A stretch of 32,084 nucleotides of DNA from Chitinophagaceae bacterium. GTDB lineage: Bacteria > Bacteroidota > Bacteroidia > Cytophagales > Cytophagaceae. Position numbers and translations under genes: made by a program. Below the pieces are notes generated by a model. That model was not told where the DNA came from. It did no database searches and worked only from the letters and a program-made list of their open reading frames with translations. Where the stretch lies: contig JAQBNU010000077.1 of NCBI GenBank assembly GCA_028288365.1, forward strand, positions 1-32,084, in the 5' to 3' direction. Shown piece by piece: positions 26,863-32,084 of the stretch (the first letter of the stretch is position 1; every line of letters begins with the position of its first letter).

Positions 26863-27444
26863 ATGTTTGACGTTTTACACAAACACATTACCAGTAAAGT
26901 AAGCCTTACTCCACAGGAATGGGAGTTCATCACCACGCAATGCATTCCAAAGAAAATCAGAAAAAAGCAATACCTATTGCAAGCAGGAGACAAAGCCGAG
27001 TTTTTTACCTTTGTCAATAAAGGATGTCTTCGTTCTTATACCGTAGACGACGCAGGCGAAGAACACGTCGTGCAATTTGCCATAGAAGGCTGGTGGATCG
27101 GAGACCTCAGTGCTTTTCTCACCAATGAGCATGCTTCCTATAACATCGATGCACTGGAGGATACAGAAGTTCTGATGATGGAAAGAGATGCCCAAGAACG
27201 CATCATTGAACGCGTACCGATGTACGAACGCTATTTACGTCTATTGTTACAAGGAAACTATGTAGCCATGCACAGACGCCTGGTCTCTGCCATCAGCACG
27301 ACCGCTGAAGAGAAGTACCTTCGCATGCAAAAGCAATATCCTGACATCATGCAACGTGTACCTCAACACATGATTGCTTCTTACTTGGGCTTGAAACCAG
27401 AAACGCTAAGTCGCATTAGAAAAAAAATAGCTAGCGATAAATAA
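26863..27444 (+). CDS. Crp/Fnr-family transcriptional regulator
   Basis: The 193-residue product has an N-terminal cyclic-nucleotide-binding-type beta-barrel (about residues 10-115; LLQAGDKAEFFTFVNKG, GWWIGDLSAF), a dimer helix (about 118-150), and a winged-helix DNA-binding end. The recognition helix PETLSRIRKK has E180, S183 and R184, the E-x-x-S-R combination with which FNR reads TTGA half-sites. It lacks the cysteine-rich FNR N-terminus, so an oxygen-sensing iron-sulfur cluster is unlikely. The protein ends just after this helix, as in many Bacteroidota members. Two FNR-type palindromes lie about 60-100 bases downstream of its stop, before the gene at 27597, and are the obvious candidate targets. 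Confidence 0.9.
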   Translation: MFDVLHKHITSKVSLTPQEWEFITTQCIPKKIRKKQYLLQAGDKAEFFTFVNKGCLRSYTVDDAGEEHVVQFAIEGWWIGDLSAFLTNEHASYNIDALEDTEVLMMERDAQERIIERVPMYERYLRLLLQGNYVAMHRRLVSAISTTAEEKYLRMQKQYPDIMQRVPQHMIASYLGLKPETLSRIRKKIASDK

Positions 27445-27504
27445 GATTTTTACTCCACACAGACTATTTAGGGTTTCTCCTTCCAAACATGTTGTTGCTA
27501 AATC

Positions 27505-27520
27505 ATTGATCTAGATCAAT
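27505..27520. promoter_or_regulatory. FNR/Crp-type operator, perfect palindrome (distal)
   Basis: ATTGATCTAGATCAAT is a perfect 16-bp palindrome containing TTGAT-N4-ATCAA, the textbook FNR-box consensus. Its centre is about 65 bases upstream of the predicted transcription start of the gene at 27597, close to a class I activator position. Confidence 0.75.
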
Positions 27521-27528
27521 GCCTTTTT

Positions 27529-27542
27529 TTGATGCACGTCAA
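27529..27542. promoter_or_regulatory. FNR/Crp-type operator (proximal)
   Basis: TTGATGCACGTCAA has the TTGA-N6-TCAA form. Its centre lies 23 bases from the distal box (about two helical turns) and about 42 bases upstream of the predicted transcription start, a typical class II activator position. Confidence 0.65.
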
Positions 27543-27564
27543 TGAAAATCGTTCGCCCCTCGTA

Positions 27565-27572
27565 TATCTTTG
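27565..27572 (+). promoter_or_regulatory. -7 element of the gene at 27597
   Basis: TATCTTTG matches TAnnTTTG exactly, 24 bases before the ATG. No TTG -33 element lies at the right distance, as expected for a promoter that depends on an activator bound at the boxes upstream. Confidence 0.6.
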
Positions 27573-27596
27573 TATGGTTATCAAGATTAGTAGGGT

Positions 27597-28076
27597 ATGA
27601 AAAAAACTATAGCGGTCGTCGGTTCATCCAATCATTCTGATTCCAACATGGTCTTTCGTTTGGCAGCTTTGGGTTATCCTATATTGCTGGCAGATGAAAA
27701 ATGGGAATGCATCAGGAATAGCATCCTCAGCAAACACCCTCAGGCTTCTGTTGAAATGCTGCAATGCTCTCATGAATGTGCCTGGCAGGCCGATTTGATC
27801 TTACTTTACCTCAGTGATGAATACAAAGACTTACTGGATAAAATTAAAACGGTGGTCACCGGCAAATTGGTGATCAATGTAGTGAATCACTTTCTGGAGA
27901 ATGAAGTGCAACAGCTATTGCCTTTTTCTAAAGTGGTACATGCCAACATTGACCTGACACCGGAGGTGGTATCTTTTACAGTAAGAGGAGAAAACAATCA
28001 GGCGGTGGAACAAGCATTATTGCTTTTTGACGAAATAGGTTTTAAATCGAATCGGAGCAGTGCATCTCAATCCTAA
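27597..28076 (+). CDS. Small Rossmann-like protein (single N-terminal domain of an NAD(P)-binding oxidoreductase family)
   Basis: The 159-residue product looks like only the N-terminal nucleotide-binding domain of the F420-dependent NADP reductase / pyrroline-5-carboxylate reductase type. It has a beta strand KKTIAVVGSS, a helix MVFRLAALGYPILLAD, then a strand ADLILLYLSDEYKDLL and GKLVINVVN. The normal GxGxxG reads GSSNHSDS, so dinucleotide binding is doubtful, and no C-terminal catalytic domain follows. The function is unknown. Two FNR-type operator palindromes and an exact -7 box lie upstream, so it is probably controlled by a Crp/Fnr regulator, quite possibly the neighbour at 26863. Confidence 0.75.
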   Translation: MKKTIAVVGSSNHSDSNMVFRLAALGYPILLADEKWECIRNSILSKHPQASVEMLQCSHECAWQADLILLYLSDEYKDLLDKIKTVVTGKLVINVVNHFLENEVQQLLPFSKVVHANIDLTPEVVSFTVRGENNQAVEQALLLFDEIGFKSNRSSASQS

Positions 28077-28140
28077 TTGTATGTTGAATTTCTTAACCTG
28101 CATCAATGCTTATAATAAAACGATAGCTTAAGATTGTATC

Positions 28141-28189
28141 AAGTTTAAATAAATACATTGTAAGCGGTTACCGCAACCTTGTTAAACTT
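28141..28189. repeat. Inverted repeats just upstream of the dioxygenase gene
   Basis: AAGTTTAA (28141-28148) and TTAAACTT (28182-28189) are exact inverted copies. Between them, GCGGT-T-ACCGC (28164-28174) is a second inverted repeat, GC-rich against an AT-rich background. They end two bases before the ATG at 28192. They could be an operator or a leader hairpin. No clear promoter was recognised in this gap. Confidence 0.35.
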
Positions 28190-28191
28190 AT

Positions 28192-29070
28192 ATGGATCGC
28201 AAAGATTTTATAAAGACATTAGCACTGATACCGATAGGAGGACTAACCATGCAATTGAGTTCGTTAAAAAGTATTACGGATAAATTTGAACGCACATCGA
28301 GAATGCCGGTATTGTTTCTCGGTCATGGCAGTCCAATGAATGCCATAGAAGAGAATGATTATACCCGCAAGTTTCGCGAGATAGGAAAATCACTGCCTAA
28401 ACCTAGAGCCGTGTTATGCGTGTCGGCACATTGGGAAACAAATGGTACGTTTGTCACTGCAATGCCTAAACCACAAACGATACATGACTTCGGTGGTTTT
28501 CCAAAAGCATTGAATGAGTTTCAATACCCCGCCATGGGAAGTCCTGAGTTTGCTTTGCAAACCAAAGAGATCATTCATTCTGTTGATGTAGGACTAGACC
28601 AGGAGTGGGGATTGGATCATGGTTGCTGGTCTGTCTTGTGTCACTTGTTTCCAGATGCAGATGTTCCGGTTTACCAATTGAGTTTGAACTATAAAAAAGA
28701 TGCGCAATGGCACTATGAGTTGGCCAAAGAATTATCTGCCTTGAGAGATAAAGGTGTATTGATTGTTGGCAGCGGTAACATGGTACATAACCTGCGTATG
28801 GTAAGCTGGCAAACCCCACAAGGCGGCGGTTACGACTGGGCCATAGAAGCCAATGATATCTTTAAAAATTTAATTTCATCCAACGAACACCAACGTCTTA
28901 TTCAATACCAATCGTTGGGTAAGGCCGTACAGCTGGCTGTACCGAGCGCCGATCATTACCTTCCATTGCTGTATACCTTAGGATTGAAAGGTGAAAAAGA
29001 ATCTGTAGAATTCTTCAACGATCGCACGGACATGGGATCTATTTCTATGACATCTGTGTTGATTCATTAA
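28192..29070 (+). CDS. Extradiol aromatic-ring-opening dioxygenase (YgiD / 4,5-DOPA dioxygenase family) with N-terminal leader
   Basis: The 292-residue product has the LigB-type fold of YgiD/DODA proteins. Conserved histidines appear in FLGHGSPMN (H45), SAHWET (H80), LDHGCW (H143), GSGNMVHNL (H199) and SADHYLPLL (H255); several bind the metal. Family enzymes cleave catechols such as DOPA. Compared with cytoplasmic YgiD there is an extra N-terminus of about 38 residues (MDRKDFIKTLALIPIGGLTM) that looks like a signal or membrane-directing leader, without a twin-arginine pair. The natural substrate is unknown. It is followed 65 bases later by yceI, perhaps from a separate promoter. Confidence 0.9.
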   Translation: MDRKDFIKTLALIPIGGLTMQLSSLKSITDKFERTSRMPVLFLGHGSPMNAIEENDYTRKFREIGKSLPKPRAVLCVSAHWETNGTFVTAMPKPQTIHDFGGFPKALNEFQYPAMGSPEFALQTKEIIHSVDVGLDQEWGLDHGCWSVLCHLFPDADVPVYQLSLNYKKDAQWHYELAKELSALRDKGVLIVGSGNMVHNLRMVSWQTPQGGGYDWAIEANDIFKNLISSNEHQRLIQYQSLGKAVQLAVPSADHYLPLLYTLGLKGEKESVEFFNDRTDMGSISMTSVLIH

Positions 29071-29135
29071 CTGTAATGTATTTTCTCAATTAAAATAAAT
29101 AAACCAATTTCTTAACTAACCTAAATTTAATTACC

Positions 29136-29729
29136 ATGAAAATTTCTCACGTAGTATTAACAGCAGCCTTGGCATTTTCTGCTTTGGCTTTCACAAGAGC
29201 TTCTATCGTTTTCAACGTAGACAAAACTAAAAGTAAAGTAACCTGGGTAGGTAAAAAAGTAACAGGTGAGCACACTGGTACCATCAGCATCGCAGATGGT
29301 AGTTTGACTTCTGATGGCAAATCTATCTTAGGTGGTACATTTACTATCGACTTAACAACCATCACTTGTACAGATCTTACAGATGCCGATTACAACGCTA
29401 AATTGGTTGGTCACTTGAAAGCGGATGATTTCTTTGGCGTAGCGAAATTCCCTAAATCAACTTTCGCTATCACGAAAGTGACTTCAACAGGTGGTGCAAA
29501 CTACAAAGTGGCTGGTAACCTTACCATCAAAGGCATTACTCAGGCCATTGAATTTCCTGCAACGATTACAGTAGCTGGTACAACAGTAACTGCAAAAGCA
29601 AAAATCATTGTAGACAGAACTAAATTTGACATCAAATACGGTTCTGCGAGCTTCTTTGATTCTTTAGGTGACAAAGCGATCTCTAACGATTTCGAATTGA
29701 ACGTTGACTTAGTAGCTACTAAAAAATAA
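29136..29729 (+). CDS. YceI-family periplasmic lipid-binding protein
   Basis: The 197-residue product has a signal peptide (to about residue 22, LAFTRA). One YceI lipocalin-like beta-barrel follows: FNVDKTKSKVTWVGKKV, GGTFTIDLTTI, LKADDFFGVAKFPKSTF, VAGNLTIKGIT and KFDIKYGSASFFDSLGDKAISNDFEL. Family members bind polyisoprenoids or amides in a hydrophobic pocket and are often stress-induced. It ends at a strong terminator and is probably a short transcript on its own or with the dioxygenase gene. Regularly repeated, lysine-rich codons suggest high expression, but this is only an impression. Confidence 0.92.
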   Translation: MKISHVVLTAALAFSALAFTRASIVFNVDKTKSKVTWVGKKVTGEHTGTISIADGSLTSDGKSILGGTFTIDLTTITCTDLTDADYNAKLVGHLKADDFFGVAKFPKSTFAITKVTSTGGANYKVAGNLTIKGITQAIEFPATITVAGTTVTAKAKIIVDRTKFDIKYGSASFFDSLGDKAISNDFELNVDLVATKK

Positions 29730-29746
29730 GTAATTCTTAATTTTAG

Positions 29747-29784
29747 AAATGCCTTTCGCTTTATAAGCGGAAGGCATTTTTTTT
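29747..29784 (+). terminator. Intrinsic terminator after yceI
   Basis: AAATGCCTTTCGCTT (29747-29761) pairs with AAGCGGAAGGCATTT (29765-29779) with a single G-U pair and a 3-base loop. A T-run follows to 29784. Confidence 0.93.
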
Positions 29785-30042
29785 GTATAAAACGATTCTT
29801 TTTTTACTGCATCTTTAAGAGAATAAACAGCATTATTCAATCGTGCGATATTTTTTCCCAGCTTGTGGAAAAGCTTATTTTTAGGCAATGAGAGCTACTA
29901 AATGTAATGTTTGTAATAAATAATTAAAAATATGGAATCATTTCTCCCATGAAAACGTATAGGTTAAAGAACTGTTAAAAACGGTCATGTAAACTTATCG
30001 TTCTTTTATCATGTTTTGAAAGTAACGATTCATCTTTATATT
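29785..30042. other. Intergenic region without recognised gene
   Basis: About 260 AT-rich bases lie between the yceI terminator and the next gene. The region contains no ORF longer than a few codons in a plausible setting, no exact TAnnTTTG element and no convincing structured RNA. The promoter of the following gene must lie here but could not be located. Confidence 0.5.
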
Positions 30043-30537
30043 ATGGAGTACGGAAAGATATATCGAGAATTACATCCTGTTCTTAAGAAAAAATTAAGAA
30101 GAAGGAAATTACTGTGCGTACTTTGGGCCATGTTAGGTGCCTTGCTATTCTTCTTTGGTGGTTGGTTTTTCGCCATCGTTCCCTTCGTGATATTGGTTAC
30201 TGATTTTGTTTTCAAAAACAATATCAATAAAAAAGGTCTTACACTTATCAGAGCAAAAGTGCTCAATAAAGTAGAAGGAAGCTCAACGCATTCTTCAATA
30301 GAAAAAGATGCTACATGCCTTTCGAAATATTGCTTCGAGTTAGATATTTACGAAGCACATTTCTTTTCGTGCATTGGTAAGGTAAAAGATAACCATTTGC
30401 TTCATGGTATTAAAACAATCAAAGTAGGAGAGAACCTGTTTGCAAGTTTTGAACGCGATACAGAAGTGATGCTTGTTGTGTTGTCTAACAAAAAATGTGT
30501 GGGGTACTTGTTAAATGGGGAGTTGATGGTTGCCTAG
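30043..30537 (+). CDS. Small membrane protein of unknown function
   Basis: The 164-residue product begins with a basic, helical segment (KIYRELHPVLKKKLRRRKL). Two closely spaced transmembrane helices follow (about residues 27-58, LLCVLWAMLGALLFFFGGWFFAIVPFVILV). The soluble C-terminal domain of about 100 residues contains several cysteines (ATCLSKYCFEL, FFSCIGK). No family is recognised. The ATG at 30043 was preferred to an upstream TTG at 30016 because the extra residues look like AT-rich leader. It converges on the thioredoxin-fold gene pair and shares an imperfect terminator with it. Confidence 0.7.
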   Translation: MEYGKIYRELHPVLKKKLRRRKLLCVLWAMLGALLFFFGGWFFAIVPFVILVTDFVFKNNINKKGLTLIRAKVLNKVEGSSTHSSIEKDATCLSKYCFELDIYEAHFFSCIGKVKDNHLLHGIKTIKVGENLFASFERDTEVMLVVLSNKKCVGYLLNGELMVA

Positions 30538-30545
30538 AAAAAAAG

Positions 30546-30584
30546 AACGGAGAGCGAACCATAACCTTGCATTCACTCCCCGTT
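30546..30584. terminator. Probable terminator between convergent genes
   Basis: AACGGAGAGCGAA (30546-30558) pairs with TTCACTCCCCGTT (30572-30584) at 11 of 13 positions. On the minus strand it is followed by a T-run (complement of 30538-30544), so it probably serves mainly the thioredoxin-fold pair. Confidence 0.6.
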
Positions 30585-30608
30585 GCTTTTATAAAACAAT
30601 TTTTATTT

Positions 30609-31217
30609 TTATTCCTTCCATTTGATGCCGCAGCCAATGGCTTTGGTTTCTTTGATGCTTACATCTTTGCCTGCTTCCAATTCTGCAATAGCTGACGCGA
30701 CATAGAATTCTGTAGCCGCTTTAGAATCCTGGTAATTATTGTCAATGGCACCAATGTATTTGATGACATTCTTCACGCCTTCTTTCTGAACCAAATACAC
30801 ATGAGGTGTTTTCGTAGCACCAAACAAGTGTGCAACAGATTGCGTATCATCGTGCAGGTATACAAAAGGATATTTCTTATCCGATGCTCTTTTTCTCATG
30901 TTTTCAAAACTATCATCCGGATATTTTACCGCGTCATTAGGATTGATGGCGATGACAGGATAGGTCTTTCCGTATTTCTTCTGCAAGTCGATGATACGAT
31001 CTTCATAAGCCTTCGCATAAGGACAATGATTGCAGGTAAACACAATGATGTATCCTTTTGCCTCTTTGTAATCGGATAGACTAACTTCTTTGTTATCGAT
31101 GTTTTTCAATTTGAAATCAGTAATCGTATCGCCTACCTTATAGACTGAGGATAACCATACAGCAGACACTACTAAAAATGTGAGTAATAAAAGTGCGATC
31201 GTTTTTTTTAATACCAT
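30609..31217 (-). CDS. Exported thioredoxin-fold (redoxin) protein with CNHC active site
   Basis: The 202-residue product has an N-terminal signal or anchor helix (residues 4-24). An AhpC/TSA-Redoxin-type thioredoxin fold follows: DFKLKNIDNKEVSLSDYK, then IVFTCNHCPYAKAYEDR with the redox pair C62/C65, INPND, YVYLHDDTQSVAHLFGATKTPHVYLV with the cis-proline, and IGAIDNN. Members of this CxxCP group are usually annotated as thioredoxin-family proteins or peroxiredoxin-like; the exact substrate is unknown. It starts four bases after the TlpA-like gene stop and is surely cotranscribed, suggesting a periplasmic redox pair. Confidence 0.88.
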   Translation of the reverse strand: MVLKKTIALLLLTFLVVSAVWLSSVYKVGDTITDFKLKNIDNKEVSLSDYKEAKGYIIVFTCNHCPYAKAYEDRIIDLQKKYGKTYPVIAINPNDAVKYPDDSFENMRKRASDKKYPFVYLHDDTQSVAHLFGATKTPHVYLVQKEGVKNVIKYIGAIDNNYQDSKAATEFYVASAIAELEAGKDVSIKETKAIGCGIKWKE

Positions 31218-31221
31218 AAGA

Positions 31222-31695
31222 TTAAGGATTTAATGACATAATTATTTTTTCTAATTCTTGACCGTAAAGTGGTTGCTCGTAAAATCGTTTATGCTCGTTG
31301 TCTTTTGTTATGATCAATGTAGCAGGTATAGAGCCAGACCAGTTAGAATCCACTCCATTGATCCATTTGTTAAAATCTACTTCATCCAATAACATCACTC
31401 TTGTCGTGATGTCATTTTTTTCTAATGTTGCCACCACTTTATCTTTTAATGATGCCTGATCCAAACTCACCAACAGAACTTCTACCTGTTTGTCTTTGTA
31501 TTCACGATGCAACTTTTCAAAATGTGGTAACTCTTCTACACAGGGCTTACACCATGTTGCCCAAAAGTTAATGACTTTAATCTTATCCTTTTTTTGCAGT
31601 ATATATTCCTGCAGTTGAGGCCATTTAACAACTTCCACATCTCGTTTGATGGAAGCAAGGCCGATCAGCAAAACTGCTACTATCAAACTCTTCAT
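31222..31695 (-). CDS. TlpA/ResA-type thioredoxin-like protein
   Basis: The 157-residue product begins with a short hydrophobic export signal (MKSLIVAVLLIGLAS). A single thioredoxin domain follows: VINFWATWCKPCVEELPHFEKL with redox cysteines C49/C52, LLVSLDQAS, and GSIPATLIIT with the cis-proline. TlpA/ResA proteins reduce disulfides in periplasmic targets such as apocytochrome c. No cytochrome maturation gene lies in the window, so that role is not assigned. It is first in a two-gene operon with the redoxin-type gene at 31217. Confidence 0.9.
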   Translation of the reverse strand: MKSLIVAVLLIGLASIKRDVEVVKWPQLQEYILQKKDKIKVINFWATWCKPCVEELPHFEKLHREYKDKQVEVLLVSLDQASLKDKVVATLEKNDITTRVMLLDEVDFNKWINGVDSNWSGSIPATLIITKDNEHKRFYEQPLYGQELEKIIMSLNP

Positions 31696-32084
31696 GCGCT
31701 ACTCGTTTTGTAGGGAATAAAAATTTCGGGGAAAAAAAATACAAAAGCAATCAAAGCATCAAAAGATATTAAACATTACCCCATTGAAGATTCATTGTTT
31801 CACTATGCCTGTTCCACCATGAATACTTAATATACTAAGAACCTGATTGTTCAATAATCAGAAGTACACTAATCAGAAAGAGGAGAGTTATAATTATTTT
31901 TTTCATATGCTTCTGCAAAGAAGATGAGTCCTTCTTTTATAAAAATAGCAACAATGTATTAAGTACGTATTATCACTAGTTTACAAAACGGTAAAGTCCG
32001 AGACTTTTTTCGCATTGGGGAAAAATCGGGACATTAAAAAAAGCTTTTGCAGATTAGTACTTCTTTTCCTTACTATATGAGCTT
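31696..32084. other. AT-rich intergenic end of the window
   Basis: No gene of normal length is seen. The stretch contains a possible 23-codon hydrophobic ORF (minus, 31906-31835), and a short hairpin AAAGTC-CGA-GACTTT (31993-32007) followed by three T. The promoter of the thioredoxin-fold pair should lie near 31700-31760 but no TAnnTTTG is evident. No truncated gene is visible at the window edge. Confidence 0.5.
31835..31906 (-). CDS. Possible very small hydrophobic peptide
   Basis: A 23-codon ORF runs from ATG (31906) to TAG (31835). It encodes a lysine-rich start and one hydrophobic helix (MKKIIITLLFLISVLLIIEQ) plus three residues. The composition is that of a small membrane peptide or a decayed signal peptide. 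There is no ribosome-binding site, and AT-rich DNA readily gives such ORFs by chance. Its only support is the MKK-hydrophobic pattern. Confidence 0.2.
   Translation of the reverse strand: MKKIIITLLFLISVLLIIEQSGS

Noticed and set aside
29863..29872. TTGTGGAAAA resembling a DnaA box
   Set aside because: It is a single, imperfect match without other boxes, an AT-rich unwinding element or dnaA/gyrB/dnaN nearby; not evidence for an origin.
29888..29923. 11-codon ORF with a CxxC pair (MRATKCNVCNK)
   Set aside because: It is far too short, with no leader features; expected by chance.
31993..32010. Hairpin AAAGTC-CGA-GACTTT with T-run as a terminator
   Set aside because: The 6-bp AT-rich stem is short and no gene ends just before it on either strand within the window.
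1..32084. Mobile elements, CRISPR arrays, toxin-antitoxin or phage-defence islands
   Set aside because: No transposase, integrase, repeat-spacer pattern, restriction or defence gene was seen; all regions fit core chromosomal genes.

Overview
The window reads as chromosomal DNA from a Bacteroidota bacterium, most likely Cytophagales-like. The evidence is a secreted glycoside hydrolase with a C-terminal type IX secretion sorting domain, a BatA-type N-terminal membrane domain, an HU-CCDC81/SPOR membrane protein, YceI and YgiD homologues of Bacteroidota type, start codons mostly without Shine-Dalgarno sequences, and several promoters resembling the Bacteroidota -7 consensus TAnnTTTG. The species call is inference. 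No rRNA, tRNA, insertion sequence, prophage or CRISPR array was seen. The region looks like ordinary, stably inherited, densely packed chromosome.

Layout. Positions 1-2036 (minus) hold a phytoene-desaturase/retinol-saturase-type oxidoreductase and a small exported protein, separated by a strong terminator. Positions 2140-6419 (plus) form a tight operon: a BatA-domain membrane protein, a dihydroorotase-like protein that has lost its metal-binding HxH, and a GtrB/DPM1-type glycosyltransferase. It ends at a bidirectional terminator facing the minus-strand operon tyrS - SET-domain protein - exported protein (9835 down to 6479). holA (DNA polymerase III delta) follows on plus.

Positions 11118-19587 form a six-gene operon: a large periplasmic TPR protein, an outer-membrane beta-barrel, an inner-membrane protein joining a cytoplasmic HU-like domain to a periplasmic SPOR domain, a TonB-like protein, folC and trmB. 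The first four together look like an envelope-spanning assembly and are the best candidate here for an under-described system. Next come a PD40/OmpA-like exported protein, an NlpC/P60 peptidase with a clear promoter, an MFS transporter, a T9SS-secreted GH16 beta-glucanase, and a DEAD-box RNA helicase.

Positions 26863-28076 hold a Crp/Fnr-family regulator, two tandem FNR-type operator palindromes and a small Rossmann-like protein; the operators sit at spacings typical of activation. The window ends with a YgiD-type extradiol dioxygenase, YceI, a small membrane protein, and a minus-strand pair of thioredoxin-fold proteins. The last ~390 bases hold only a possible 23-residue hydrophobic peptide and a weak hairpin.
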